NCBI GenBank assembly: GCA_028688375.1 | Contig: JAQTYG010000005.1 | Location: 1 to 58,241 of the forward strand | Source: Patescibacteria group bacterium | Lineage (GTDB): Bacteria > Patescibacteriota > Patescibacteriia > Magasanikbacterales > GWA2-37-8 | Reading direction: 5' to 3' | Length of the DNA stretch: 58,241 bases | Shown: positions 30,903 to 41,054 of the stretch, piece by piece | Position numbering within the stretch: position 1 is the first letter of the stretch | Layout of the letters: every line of letters begins with the position of its first letter | Position numbers and translations under genes: made by a program | Notes under the pieces: model-generated | What the model was told of the DNA's origin: nothing | Databases searched by the model: none | The model's input: the letters and a program-made list of their open reading frames with translations, nothing else

Positions 30903-32180
30903 ATGTGGGAAAAATTACAGCAAATTTGGAAAATAAAAGATGTTCGTAACAACGTGCTGATCGTTTTGGGTCTTTTAGTAATCTATCGTTTGGTGGCGCA
31001 CATACCGGTTCCGGGTATTAATGTGGAGAATTTACGCAGTTTTCTTTCCGGTCAGCAGGCTTTCCAATTGCTGGATCTTTTTTCCGGCGGTACGGTGAAG
31101 AATTTTTCCCTGATCATGTTGGGTGTGGCGCCTTATATCACCTCCTCCATTATTTTCCAATTGCTAACCATGATTGTGCCGAAATTGGAAGAAATGCAAA
31201 AAGAGGGCGAGTCGGGCCAACAAAGAATAAATATGTATACCCGCTGGCTGACCGTGCCTTTGGCTTTTTTACAATCTTTCGCTATGATTCGTCTTTTGGG
31301 CAGTTCTTCCAAAGCGATTCTTCCCCCGGATATGTCTTTGTTCACCATGATTACCATTATGACGGCGATTACCGCCGGCACAATGTTTTTAGTTTGGATC
31401 GGTGAATTGATTTCTGAACGAAAAGTGGGTAATGGTATTTCTTTGCTCATCTTCGCCGGTATCGTCTCGGCCGTGCCGAGCGCTTTTGCCAGCGCCATGG
31501 TTAACTATACTTCGGCCGATTTCTATACTTTTTTGATGTTCGGCGTGATCGCCATCGCCACAGTGGTGGGCGTGGTGTTTATCAACGAAGGCCAGCGCAA
31601 TATTCCGGTTAATTACGCGAAACAGATGCGTGGGCGAAGTGTTTATGGCGGTTCCAGCACGCACTTGCCGTTGCGCGTAAATATGGCCGGCGTTATCCCG
31701 ATTATCTTTGCCATTTCTTTGGTGGTATTGCCGCCGATGATCGCGCAGTTTTTTGTTAATGCCCGCGCCGAATGGCTGAAAAATGGCGCCGAGTTTGTGA
31801 TTCGTCTGTTTGGCAATCAGGCTTTTTACGGGATCGCGTATTTTCTTTTGGTTTTTGGTTTTACTTATTTTTACACCTCGGTTATTTTCAATCCGCAAAA
31901 AGTGGCGGAAAATTTGCAGAAGAACGGCGGTTTTATTCCGGGTATTCGTCCGGGTAAAGAAACCGAAGGCTATTTGCAAGCCATTGTTTCCCGGATTAAT
32001 TTGATCGGCGCCAGTTTCTTGGGTTTGATCGCCGTCTTGCCGATGATTTTAAGTTCGGCCAGCGGTTCGCAGGCCTTGACCATCGGTGGCACTTCTTTAC
32101 TGATCGTGGTGGCGGTGGCAATTGAAAGCTCTAAACAATTAGAATCGCAGATTACCATGCACGAATACGATCGGATATAA
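30903..32180 (+). CDS. secY: preprotein translocase subunit SecY
   Basis: RLVAHIPVPGIN, GVAPYITSSIIFQLL, LPLRVNMAGVIPIIFA, GFIPGIRPGKET. Confidence 0.98.
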   Translation: MWEKLQQIWKIKDVRNNVLIVLGLLVIYRLVAHIPVPGINVENLRSFLSGQQAFQLLDLFSGGTVKNFSLIMLGVAPYITSSIIFQLLTMIVPKLEEMQKEGESGQQRINMYTRWLTVPLAFLQSFAMIRLLGSSSKAILPPDMSLFTMITIMTAITAGTMFLVWIGELISERKVGNGISLLIFAGIVSAVPSAFASAMVNYTSADFYTFLMFGVIAIATVVGVVFINEGQRNIPVNYAKQMRGRSVYGGSSTHLPLRVNMAGVIPIIFAISLVVLPPMIAQFFVNARAEWLKNGAEFVIRLFGNQAFYGIAYFLLVFGFTYFYTSVIFNPQKVAENLQKNGGFIPGIRPGKETEGYLQAIVSRINLIGASFLGLIAVLPMILSSASGSQALTIGGTSLLIVVAVAIESSKQLESQITMHEYDRI

Positions 32181-32235
32181 AAACGTAACGAAATACAAAA
32201 GGTACGAAAGTACGAAAATAAAAGTTTAAAAATTA

Positions 32236-32266
32236 AAATCCGCCTTTTGGGGCGGCTTTTTTTTAA
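32236..32266 (+). terminator. intrinsic terminator after secY
   Basis: AATCCGCC-ttttg-GGGCGGCTTTTTTTT. Confidence 0.8.
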
Positions 32267-32271
32267 AAAAA

Positions 32272-32299
32272 GTTGAGCCCGCTTTTGACGGCGGGCTCG
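32272..32299 (-). terminator. intrinsic terminator after the Nudix-like gene
   Basis: Minus strand GAGCCCGC-cgtcaaaa-GCGGGCTC followed by AACTTTTTTT. Confidence 0.75.
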
Positions 32300-32325
32300 G
32301 GTCGGAGTGCGGGGCGAGAGGTTTT

Positions 32326-32820
32326 TTACATCCCCCAGGCCGCTTTGGCGGCGGGGATAATGAGCGTAGCGTGGGACTCAACAGTGCCGGGCGGGAGAGA
32401 GTTCACGTTGAACCAGTCGCCTCGTTCGTTTTTCGGGGTCCCTTCTATTTCTACGAGATAAACGCGGTCCAACAAGACGGTGTATCGCTCTTCCGGCATG
32501 AAATCATCCTTGACAAAACGCCATGTTTTGATAAGGGTGAAGAACTCCTCTGCGGAAAGCCGGGCAAAAACATCTTTCAAATGTTCTCCGGCTCGGAAGA
32601 AGGACCCGGGGCAGTGCCACTGCCCGCCATAGGCGTCGTTTTCCTTTCTTTTGGTGAGGTACACCTCGATCGCGCCTTCCTTATTCCGGCGGAACAGCAC
32701 GGCCTCGACGGAGACGCCCACGGAGTGGCGGGCGACGGCGTTGAAGAGCCTGGTTCCCAGAGGTTTGTTGGCCGGGATAAAGTTGAGCAGTACGGCTGCG
32801 AGCCAGCGTAAAATGTTCAT
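32326..32820 (-). CDS. Nudix-like hydrolase with strong SD
   Basis: GGQWHCPGSFFRAGEHLKDVFARLSAEEF degenerate Nudix box; GGAGGAGTAACGATCATG. Confidence 0.75.
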   Translation of the reverse strand: MNILRWLAAVLLNFIPANKPLGTRLFNAVARHSVGVSVEAVLFRRNKEGAIEVYLTKRKENDAYGGQWHCPGSFFRAGEHLKDVFARLSAEEFFTLIKTWRFVKDDFMPEERYTVLLDRVYLVEIEGTPKNERGDWFNVNSLPPGTVESHATLIIPAAKAAWGM

Positions 32821-32885
32821 GATCGTTACTCCTCCTCCCTTATTACCGGGGTGTTGTTTGTCTGGATTGTCGCAAAGAGCTATTA

Positions 32886-32914
32886 AATATAGCATAAAAA
32901 TATTTGGGTGTCAA
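32886..32914 (-). promoter_or_regulatory. promoter TTGACA-17-TATATT with TGC extension
   Basis: Minus strand TTGACACCCAAATATTTTTATGCTATATT. Confidence 0.8.
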
Positions 32915-32978
32915 GTCCTTTATCTTGCCAAAAGTGGCCGGTTGTGATATACTGTTTTTGTCTAATCTTAGCCAAAAT

Positions 32979-33647
32979 ATGAAACAAATCCTTATCTTTA
33001 TCGGCCCGCCCGGTTCGGGCAAAGGAACCCAGGCAAAAAAAATCGCGGAGAAATATAAGTACCGCCACGTCTCCACCGGCGACTTGATTCGCGCCTTGCC
33101 GAACGACCCGACGGCCACGCCGGAAGAATTAAAAATTGTTAATGAAGTCAGTTTCGCCGGTCGGCTGGTGCCGGATTGGTTTATTTGCGGTTTGGTTTTT
33201 CGCGCGGTGGAACGTTATGTGAAATTGAGCGAATACAAAGGCATTGTATTCGACGGCGCGGTGCGCACATTAGAGCAGGCGGAGCGCATCCAACAATATT
33301 TGGAAACAAAGGATTTGGATAAAGAAGTCGCGGCCGTGGCGATCATGATCAGCGACAAAGAGGCTTTTGATCGCCTGACCAAGAGACGCGTTTGTTCGTC
33401 TTGCCGTGAAATAATTCCTTGGAACGAAGAGACAAAAAATATTACCGCCTGCCCCAAATGTGGCGGTGAGTTGAAAATTCGGCCCGATGACAAAGAAGAA
33501 GTGATCAAAACTCGCATGGTTGACCAGGGCAGCGCCTCGCTTCAGCCGATTTTGGATTATTATCAAAAGATTGGCGTGTTAAAAATTATTGACGGCATGC
33601 AATCCATTGACGCAGTCGGCCGGGACGTGGAAAAAGCCTTGCTTTAA
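32979..33647 (+). CDS. adk: adenylate kinase
   Basis: IFIGPPGSGKGTQAKKIAEKY, CSSCREIIPW...CPKCGGEL zinc lid. Confidence 0.96.
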   Translation: MKQILIFIGPPGSGKGTQAKKIAEKYKYRHVSTGDLIRALPNDPTATPEELKIVNEVSFAGRLVPDWFICGLVFRAVERYVKLSEYKGIVFDGAVRTLEQAERIQQYLETKDLDKEVAAVAIMISDKEAFDRLTKRRVCSSCREIIPWNEETKNITACPKCGGELKIRPDDKEEVIKTRMVDQGSASLQPILDYYQKIGVLKIIDGMQSIDAVGRDVEKALL

Positions 33648-33652
33648 TCAGT

Positions 33653-34453
33653 ATGTTAATTAAGACGAAGGAAGAAATAAAATTATTAAAAAAGGGCGGC
33701 AAAATTTTAGGGGAAATTTTGTCTGATTTGGCGTTAGAATGTCGGCCGGGCGTGGCTACTTGGGAGATTGATCGTTTGGCCGAAGAAATGATTCTGCAGG
33801 CGGGTGGGAAGCCGGCTTTTAAGTTTTATAAAAATCATCCGACCGAACCGCCATTTCCGGCGACTATTTGCGCTTCATTTAATGAGGAAATTGTTCATGG
33901 TATTCCGCGTCGAGATTTAGTCTTAAAAAATGGCGACATGTTTTCCATTGATATCGGCATGGAATGGCCGGCGTCGCCAACCAAGCGAGGATTGTTTACC
34001 GACACGGCGATTACTTTGGCCATCGGTTCGGTGCCGGCGAAAACGCGCGAGCTGATGCGCGTGACGGCCGAAGCGCTGGAAGTGGGCATCCGGTTCATTA
34101 AGCCGGGCGTGAATTTGGCCGATTTAGGGAAAGCGATTGAGGATTTCGTAAAATCACAGGGTAAATATGGCATTATCCGCGATTTGTCCGGCCATGGCGT
34201 CGGTCATGCCGTTCACGAAGATCCTTGGATACCGAATTATTACGAGCGCAGTTTGGAAAAATTTATTTTGAAACCGGGTATGGTTTTGGCCCTGGAGCCG
34301 ATGATTACTTTGGGTGGTTGGCGTATTATTACCGCGTCCGACGGCTGGACTATAAAAACCGCCGACGGCTCGCTTTGCGCTCATTCCGAACACACGGTGG
34401 TGGTTACGGCCAAGGGTTGCGAAGTGATTACTCGAAGGCCGGAGGAAAAATAG
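33653..34453 (+). CDS. map: methionine aminopeptidase
   Basis: ICASFNEEIVHGIP, LSGHGVGHAVHEDPWIPNY, ALEPMITLG, HSEHTVVVT. Confidence 0.97.
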   Translation: MLIKTKEEIKLLKKGGKILGEILSDLALECRPGVATWEIDRLAEEMILQAGGKPAFKFYKNHPTEPPFPATICASFNEEIVHGIPRRDLVLKNGDMFSIDIGMEWPASPTKRGLFTDTAITLAIGSVPAKTRELMRVTAEALEVGIRFIKPGVNLADLGKAIEDFVKSQGKYGIIRDLSGHGVGHAVHEDPWIPNYYERSLEKFILKPGMVLALEPMITLGGWRIITASDGWTIKTADGSLCAHSEHTVVVTAKGCEVITRRPEEK

Positions 34454-34466
34454 AAAATAGACTCAT

Positions 34467-34835
34467 ATGAATATACTTGGAATTGATTATGGCACGAAGA
34501 ACATAGGGCTGGCTTGGTGCGATACCGGTTTAGGCATGCCCCTGCCTTTTGGCGTGGTCAAAAATATTAATGACATCACAAAAATTATTAAGGAGGAAAA
34601 AATAGATAAAGTGGTGGTGGGTTTGCCGGTGGGTTTAGATGGCAAGGAAAACTTAAATACCGCCCGAGTGAAAAAATTTGTCGAAGAATTGGAAAATAGC
34701 ATTAGCGCGCCGGTGGAATTTTTTGACGAACGTTTTAGCTCGCAAGCGGCGGATCGGTCCGGCGACGGCGCGACCAGAGACGAAAAATCGGCCATGGTAA
34801 TTTTACAAGATTGGTTGGAGGCGAAGAAAAAGTAA
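34467..34835 (+). CDS. ruvX: YqgF/RuvX-family Holliday-junction resolvase homologue
   Basis: MNILGIDYGTKNIGLA, KVVVGLPVGLDGKE, DERFSSQAA. Confidence 0.93.
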   Translation: MNILGIDYGTKNIGLAWCDTGLGMPLPFGVVKNINDITKIIKEEKIDKVVVGLPVGLDGKENLNTARVKKFVEELENSISAPVEFFDERFSSQAADRSGDGATRDEKSAMVILQDWLEAKKK

Positions 34836-34837
34836 TT

Positions 34838-35557
34838 ATGTTAGCTATTGTATTGAGCCGACGGGATTATCGGGAGAATGATCAGTTGGTTAACCTGCTG
34901 ACGCTGGAAAAAGGAAAGATTTCCGTTTTGGCTAAGGGAGTTAAAAAGATCATCAGTAAAAATTCGGCCTTTCTGGAGCCGTTTTTTTTGGTGGAAGTGG
35001 AAATTGTGCCGGGGAGAGGGGCGTTGCTCCTGACCAAGGCAATCGGAGTGAACGGTTTTATTAAAATTAGAAAAAATTTAGATAAAATATTGATTGCCGC
35101 CAAGGCCGTGGCGCTAGTGGATCGTTTGGTGAAAGAAGGCGAACATGAAGGCCGGTTGTTTATTTTTTTACACGATTGGCTGGCCTACGTTAATGATCAT
35201 CGGACGAGCCGAAGCTTTTTATTCGGTTTTATTTCTCGCCTGTTCGGCTTGTTGGGTTTTGCTCCGCAATTAGCCGGTTGTATTGTCTGCGGAAAAAAAG
35301 TTCCGTCCGGGCGTGCGGCTGGCGATTTTGCTTTTTCCCCGGCTGGCGGCGGGTTGGTGTGCGCCGGTTGCGCTAGCTCACACCGAACGGAGCCGCTAGC
35401 TAGGCTATCAACCGACGATCTGATAAATTGGCAAAAAATTATGGATAAAAAAATCGTTGATTGGCCGGAAAAGCTAAGCCCGACATTGGAGCGCGCCATC
35501 CGCCGGTTTGTCGAATATCATAGCGAGAAAAAACTTGCTAAAATTAGCGGAATTTGA
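34838..35557 (+). CDS. recO: DNA repair protein RecO
   Basis: LSRRDYRENDQLVNLLTLEKGKISVLAKG, C..C....F....GG..C..C. Confidence 0.92.
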   Translation: MLAIVLSRRDYRENDQLVNLLTLEKGKISVLAKGVKKIISKNSAFLEPFFLVEVEIVPGRGALLLTKAIGVNGFIKIRKNLDKILIAAKAVALVDRLVKEGEHEGRLFIFLHDWLAYVNDHRTSRSFLFGFISRLFGLLGFAPQLAGCIVCGKKVPSGRAAGDFAFSPAGGGLVCAGCASSHRTEPLARLSTDDLINWQKIMDKKIVDWPEKLSPTLERAIRRFVEYHSEKKLAKISGI

Positions 35558-35658
35558 TAGAATGAAACCCGTAACACATATCCCGTACCCCATAACCTGA
35601 AATTGTTTTTTAGGCTACGGGTTACGGGTTATGGGTCGCGCGCGATAAACTTAACTCT

Positions 35659-36954
35659 ATGCAACAAACATTGATTAAAAATTTGTCCCGACACGTGGGT
35701 GAAACCGTGGTCGTCAAGGGCTGGCTCTACAACAAGCGCTCATCCGGGCCGATTGTGTTTTTGGAATTGCGCGATGGCTTTGGTTTTGTCCAGGGTGTGG
35801 TGGTGCAAAAAGATGCCGTTGAAGCCGTGTGGCAGGCGGCGGAAAAGGTAACGCAAGAATCGTCGGTGGAAGTAACCGGCGTGGTGACCAAACATCCCAA
35901 AAAAGACAATGTTTTTGAATTGCAAATTAAAGATTTGAAAATTTTACAGTTAGCGCACGATTATCCGATTGCTAAAAAAGAACACGGTCCGGATTTTCTG
36001 ATGGACAACCGCCATCTCTGGCTGCGTAGTAGCAAACAGTGGGCGATCATGCGGGTGCGCGACGCGATTATCACGGCGATTGGCGAATACTTGCACCAGG
36101 AAAATTTTATCCGGGTAGATTCGCCGATTTTTACGCCTAATGCCTGCGAAGGCACGACTACACTTTTTCCTGTGCCATATTTTGATTTAGGCACGGCCTA
36201 TCTGTCGCAATCCGGACAGCTGTATAGTGAAGCGGCGATCATGTCGGTCGGCCGTTGTTATGATTTCGGGCCGGTCTTTCGCGCCGAGAAAAGCAAAACC
36301 AAGCGCCATTTGACCGAGTTCTGGATGATGGACGCGGAAGCGGCTTTTGTCGAGCATGATGAAAACTTAAAAATTCAGGAGGGGCTGGTACGTTTTATTG
36401 TCCGCTATTGTTTGGAACATTGTAAAGAAGAATTGGTAATTCTGGAGCGCGACACGGAAAGATTGGAAAAAGCCGACGCGCCGTTTGTTCGTTATACCTA
36501 TGACGAGGCAATTAAAAAATTAAATGAGGTGGGCTCGGATATTAAATATGGCGATGATTTAGGCAATGATGACGAGGGCCTGCTAACCAAAGACAGCGAG
36601 GTGCCGGTCTTTATTGAAAAATGGCCAAAAACCATTAAGCCGTTTTACATGAAGCGCGATGCCGGCAATCCGGATTTGGTGTGCAATGATGATTTAATTG
36701 CCACTGATGGCGGGGGAGAATTGATCGGCGGTTCCCAGCGCGAGGATGACGTGGAGTTGTTGTCGGCGAGAATTAAGGCCGAGGGTTTAAACGAAGAGGA
36801 TTATCAGTGGTATCTGGATTTACGGAAGTACGGCAGTGTTCCGCACTCGGGTTTTGGCCTGGGGTTGGAGCGGACCGTGCGCTGGATTTGCGGGATTGAA
36901 CATGTGCGCGAGACCATCGCGTTTCCCCGTACCATCGGACGGTTGAAGCCGTAG
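35659..36954 (+). CDS. asnS: asparaginyl-tRNA synthetase (class IIb)
   Basis: [82 protein letters not shown]. Confidence 0.93.
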   Translation: MQQTLIKNLSRHVGETVVVKGWLYNKRSSGPIVFLELRDGFGFVQGVVVQKDAVEAVWQAAEKVTQESSVEVTGVVTKHPKKDNVFELQIKDLKILQLAHDYPIAKKEHGPDFLMDNRHLWLRSSKQWAIMRVRDAIITAIGEYLHQENFIRVDSPIFTPNACEGTTTLFPVPYFDLGTAYLSQSGQLYSEAAIMSVGRCYDFGPVFRAEKSKTKRHLTEFWMMDAEAAFVEHDENLKIQEGLVRFIVRYCLEHCKEELVILERDTERLEKADAPFVRYTYDEAIKKLNEVGSDIKYGDDLGNDDEGLLTKDSEVPVFIEKWPKTIKPFYMKRDAGNPDLVCNDDLIATDGGGELIGGSQREDDVELLSARIKAEGLNEEDYQWYLDLRKYGSVPHSGFGLGLERTVRWICGIEHVRETIAFPRTIGRLKP

Positions 36955-36955
36955 A

Positions 36956-36980
36956 TCAGTTCACAGTACACAGTTCACAG
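36956..36980. repeat. heptad spacer repeat
   Basis: ATCAGTTCACAGTACACAGTTCACAG. Confidence 0.8.
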
Positions 36981-37030
36981 GAAAAAATCGGCCGGTTGGC
37001 CGATTTTTTAGTGTTTTTGTTTGGGAGTTT

Positions 37031-37996
37031 TTAAGGCGATAGATTTATCACTGCTACTTCCGGCGGGACATAGAAGCGTAGGGGCGCGGCGCATTCACCG
37101 GCGCCGACCGAAGTAAAAATGGGAATGTTGTTCCAATAATTGAGTCCGCGATAATAGGAGCGGTTTAAAATCGTGTTCGCGGTCATCGGCGGTCCGAAAA
37201 AAGGAATCCAAATTTGTCCACCGTGGGTGTGACCGGATAACACCAGATCCGGTGCCGGTATATTGGTGGGATAGTATAAAATCCCGTCGTTGATGTGAGT
37301 TATTAGTATCAGCGGATCTTTTTTATTCCAATTATTCAACTGAGAAAAATCCGGCTGGATTTTCCAAATATCATCTAAACCAAAGAGGCAAATTTTTTGG
37401 CCTTTTATTTCCGGACAAACCAGGGTGTTGCGTAGAAGAGGAATGTTGTAAGTTTTCATCCGGTCAATTAGCAATTGCGATCGGTTGCCGGTGGATTTTT
37501 CCGGCTGTTGTCGTACTCGTCCGCCGATGCCGTATTCATGATTGCCCAGGACGTAATAAATCGGATAGCGGCCAACTAATTTTTTGAGCGGTTCCAGATA
37601 TTGGCTTTCGTCTTCAAACGTGCCCTCGTTATCAATTAAATCCCCGCCCAAAATTACCAAGTCCGGGTTGATTGCTCCGATCCGCGCCACGACTTTTTCC
37701 ACCCAGGCGGTTTTTTTATGATTGCCAACTTGGATGTCGGTAATTAGAGCGATTTTTATTTCTTGTTTAATTTTGGCGGTGTGGACGACAGCTTTGGTCG
37801 TTACCAATAAATACGGCTCTATCAAAGTGGAATAAAAAGCCAGCACAATGCCAAGGGCGAGGATGGCGGAAAATAATCCGCTCAAAAATCTAAATCGGCC
37901 GAAAAATAATTTCGGATTTCTGCGGTCGCGCAGGATGAAGAAAATCATCAACCCGGCGACCACCACGTAGCCGTAAACGATAACGAGTAAAAACAT
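37031..37996 (-). CDS. membrane-anchored metallophosphoesterase (YkuE-like)
   Basis: LITDIQVGNHKK, ILGGDLIDN, YVLGNHEYG, LSGHTHGGQIWIP. Confidence 0.9.
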   Translation of the reverse strand: MFLLVIVYGYVVVAGLMIFFILRDRRNPKLFFGRFRFLSGLFSAILALGIVLAFYSTLIEPYLLVTTKAVVHTAKIKQEIKIALITDIQVGNHKKTAWVEKVVARIGAINPDLVILGGDLIDNEGTFEDESQYLEPLKKLVGRYPIYYVLGNHEYGIGGRVRQQPEKSTGNRSQLLIDRMKTYNIPLLRNTLVCPEIKGQKICLFGLDDIWKIQPDFSQLNNWNKKDPLILITHINDGILYYPTNIPAPDLVLSGHTHGGQIWIPFFGPPMTANTILNRSYYRGLNYWNNIPIFTSVGAGECAAPLRFYVPPEVAVINLSP

Positions 37997-38180
37997 AGTG
38001 AAAATGACCAAATCCCAATGTCCAATGCCCAATAAAATCCCAAGTTCCAATGACCAATTCATTTATATTGCGGTCATTGAGATTTTTAATACTGAATGGG
38101 AGTATTTTACAGGAAAAAGAGAAGAAAATCAAAAAAACCCGCCAGAGGTCGAGAGACTTGGCGGGGAGCAGTTGGTCTGC

Positions 38181-38762
38181 TCAGTCCGAAAAGGTTCGTT
38201 TGCGTCTAAACACCAGAGCGGTAATCAGACTTATTAGGCTGATTTGAATGACTGGGTACAGCGCGATGGTGAACGTCCACTTATTGATGGCGATAACATT
38301 CGCGATGCTACTCCCCAGGAACAGCGCCCAAGTAGCCCGGTCTTCGCCATCCGGCTCTAAATAGGACTTGCGAATTGTCGGTAGCGCTCCAATGAAGTCG
38401 ATGGCGATGTTCATGAACAGCGCGATAAGCGGCGACTTGAACCACCACCAGAGCAACAGGCCCAGTCCAGCTCCGGCAAGGCAACTGCGGTCAAACCGCG
38501 TCCATCCGCCCTCGCCGTATTTGATTGAAAGGACGGCGATGATCGTTGACCCCAGGCTGTAACACACAGGAACCCAGACGGTCTCTCTTGCTCCGGACGC
38601 ATAATAGCTTACGGCAATTATGCAGCTTACTATCGCCCAAATTATCCAAGTCGCTCTGTTGGGTCTGGCTTTCTTGGCCAGAATTGCCAGAATGAACGGA
38701 ATATAGGCGACGAGGGAAAGGATACCCGCCACCCATCCAGCCACAGCTGCGATGTCAGGCAT
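38181..38762 (-). CDS. multi-pass membrane protein, possible PQ-loop/SemiSWEET-like duplication, strong SD
   Basis: Repeated RPNRATWIIWAI / EDRATWALFLGSSIANVI segments; AAAAAGGAGGGAAAAATG. Confidence 0.7.
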   Translation of the reverse strand: MPDIAAVAGWVAGILSLVAYIPFILAILAKKARPNRATWIIWAIVSCIIAVSYYASGARETVWVPVCYSLGSTIIAVLSIKYGEGGWTRFDRSCLAGAGLGLLLWWWFKSPLIALFMNIAIDFIGALPTIRKSYLEPDGEDRATWALFLGSSIANVIAINKWTFTIALYPVIQISLISLITALVFRRKRTFSD

Positions 38763-38812
38763 TTTTCCCTCCTTTTTGTTTGGGAATTTGCGGATTTTTT
38801 ATCCGACGTATA

Positions 38813-38841
38813 AGTATAGCATATTTTATGCGAAAAGTCAA
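38813..38841 (-). promoter_or_regulatory. promoter TTGACT-17-TATACT with TGC extension
   Basis: Minus strand TTGACTTTTCGCATAAAATATGCTATACT. Confidence 0.8.
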
Positions 38842-38931
38842 GGTGGGCGATAAAAAAGAAGAAGCCGGTCGGAGGTGAGGAACCCGCGGCCGGCTAAGGG
38901 TGCGTTTGTGGGGAATTTTCTCTTGGTGGGT

Positions 38932-39831
38932 TTAAGCGTCGGGTTGAGTGGGTTCGAACATCTTGCGGCGAGGATCGTCCGCGGGCAAGAATTCGAGGAC
39001 TCTGTCAGTGAGCTCCTTGCGAATTCTGGCGCCATCTTTGGACTTGTTGCCGAACCGTTTGGAAGCGGCGATTGCCCGAATGGTGTCAGTAGAGATGTCG
39101 AGCAACTCGTCGATTTTTGCCTGCTGGCATGCGGTCTCATCCTCGAGCTCGACTTTCGCGCGCATACTCCGGAAGAAAGCGAATCCGAGCGGCATGACCG
39201 GTGGTGTCTTGTTGTCGGCCATCATCTGGTTGAAGAGGTCGAGGGTGTAGCCGACTGTCAGGCTTGCTTCTTCGCCGTGGCGAGTCTTGATCGTAACAGT
39301 GGAATTGGTTATCGAGCCGTCATAGGTCGGGTGGAAGCTCCCCAAGTGCCAATAGACCTTGGGGTCCTGGAATTGGTACTCGGGTCCATATGAAATTCGG
39401 GGCTTTTCGTTGAACCACCCTCCGAGCGGGATGACGATGGCGCATGTCGACGTGGGAGAATAACTCACCTGGCCGCGCGGGACAACCCAGCCGACGATTT
39501 CCCGATGTTCCGGTATCAAGTCATTCAAGCGGGTGATCCAGAGGTTGTTACCCCTCACATTGAGTTCCCATATACAGCGGAAGTCGAGGCAGAGGTGGAG
39601 GAACGCAACGAGGGTGAACAGTACTCCACCGCCCAAGCCGAATATAGCCAATGGGCGGTTGTCCAGGAGCGTGTCCCAGAAAAAAAGTGACGCGGTCAAG
39701 AATATGAGGCCTACCACGCCACAGAGCGCCATTGGCGAGGTGTCCTTGCGTCCGCTGACGCTCGTGTAATCTTTCCATTTTTTCAGACGCATGTTGACGG
39801 TGACCGGACTCATGACTCTTCGCTTTTCCAT
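38932..39831 (-). CDS. orphan membrane protein with strong SD
   Basis: AAAAGGAGAAGCGAGATG start; two TM segments near N-terminus. Confidence 0.7.
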   Translation of the reverse strand: MEKRRVMSPVTVNMRLKKWKDYTSVSGRKDTSPMALCGVVGLIFLTASLFFWDTLLDNRPLAIFGLGGGVLFTLVAFLHLCLDFRCIWELNVRGNNLWITRLNDLIPEHREIVGWVVPRGQVSYSPTSTCAIVIPLGGWFNEKPRISYGPEYQFQDPKVYWHLGSFHPTYDGSITNSTVTIKTRHGEEASLTVGYTLDLFNQMMADNKTPPVMPLGFAFFRSMRAKVELEDETACQQAKIDELLDISTDTIRAIAASKRFGNKSKDGARIRKELTDRVLEFLPADDPRRKMFEPTQPDA

Positions 39832-40015
39832 CTCGCTTCTCCTTTTTCCGACGCCCCAAAGGGCAGTGGGTGGCGCGGTGGAACGGCCTTTTTGGCACCA
39901 TGCCAAACAATCCGTTCAATCCGCCAAGAGATAAATTGTCCAAGGAACAACTTCGCCTATCCTACCACAAGCCATTAAAAAAGCAAATAAAAAACACGCT
40001 GGCGCATGTTTTTAG

Positions 40016-40097
40016 TGCCCGGGGAGAGAATCGAACTCTCATGGCCGAAGCCGCACGATTTTGAGTCGTGTTCGTCTACCAGTTCCGACACCCGGGC
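40016..40097 (-). tRNA. tRNA-Leu (CAA)
   Basis: GCCCGGG acceptor, CACGA CTCAAAA TCGTG anticodon arm, long variable arm, GAGAG TTCGATT CTCTC; promoter TTGACA-17-TACAAT at 40111-40139. Confidence 0.95.
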
Positions 40098-40263
40098 AAA
40101 ATGTGCTAACATTGTAGTAAATTTACGACATTTTGTCAAATATCACGCGAAATTTAGCCGTATTTGCCCTTTGATTTTATATTGGTTTATGATATAATAT
40201 TGTAAATTGTGGTTTGGCTTTTATTGGATATTGGTCATTGGAATTTGGTCATTCTTGTAATCT

Positions 40264-41028
40264 ATGCCTCCCGTAATATCCATCGTTAATCAAAAAGGCG
40301 GAGTGGGGAAGACCACCACCGCCGTGAATTTGGCCGCCGGTTTGTCAGAAGCCGGCAAGTTTGTTTTGTTGGTTGATTTGGATCCGCAAGGCAACGCCAC
40401 TTCCGGTTTGGGCATTAAACACGAAGAGCTGGAACAGGGTTTGTATCATTCGATCATGGGCGAAGCTCGGGTGCATGACGTGATAAAAAATACGGCGCAC
40501 ACCGGTTTGCGCGTCGCTCCGGCCACGCCGGACTTAGCCGGCGCTAATGTGGAATTGGTGAACGTGGCAGGCCGGGAATCTAAATTGTCCGACGTTCTGG
40601 CCGAAGCCAAACACGCTTATGATTACATTATCATTGATTGCCCGCCCTCGCTCGGCATCTTGACTCTCAACGGTTTGGTGGCGGCCGACCACGTGTTGAT
40701 CCCGGTGCAGGCGGAATATTACGCGCTGGAAGGACTGGGCCAGCTGTTAAAAACCATTGATTTGGTACGCGAAAATATTCGACCCGACTTAAATATCCTT
40801 GGCGCGGTGCTGACCATGTTTGATTCGCGCAATCGTTTGTCAGAAGAAGTTTTGCACGAGCTTTACAAATATTTTCCCAACAATATTTTCCGTTCGGTCA
40901 TCCCGCGCACCGTGCGTTTGGCGGAAGCGCCGAGTTACGGCCAAAGTATTTTTCATTACGAATCAAACGGCAAGGGCGCGAAGGCCTACGAACGCTTGAC
41001 GCGTGAAATATTGGAAAAATTCGTCTAA
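40264..41028 (+). CDS. parA: chromosome partitioning ATPase ParA/Soj
   Basis: NQKGGVGKTTTAVNLAAGL, LVDLDPQGNATSGLG. Confidence 0.96.
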   Translation: MPPVISIVNQKGGVGKTTTAVNLAAGLSEAGKFVLLVDLDPQGNATSGLGIKHEELEQGLYHSIMGEARVHDVIKNTAHTGLRVAPATPDLAGANVELVNVAGRESKLSDVLAEAKHAYDYIIIDCPPSLGILTLNGLVAADHVLIPVQAEYYALEGLGQLLKTIDLVRENIRPDLNILGAVLTMFDSRNRLSEEVLHELYKYFPNNIFRSVIPRTVRLAEAPSYGQSIFHYESNGKGAKAYERLTREILEKFV

Positions 41029-41054
41029 AGATTTTTAAATTAGATTTTTATTTT

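Noticed and set aside
39870-40064. Plus ORF of 64 aa near tRNA-Leu
   Set aside because: Runs antisense through the tRNA-Leu gene; likely spurious.
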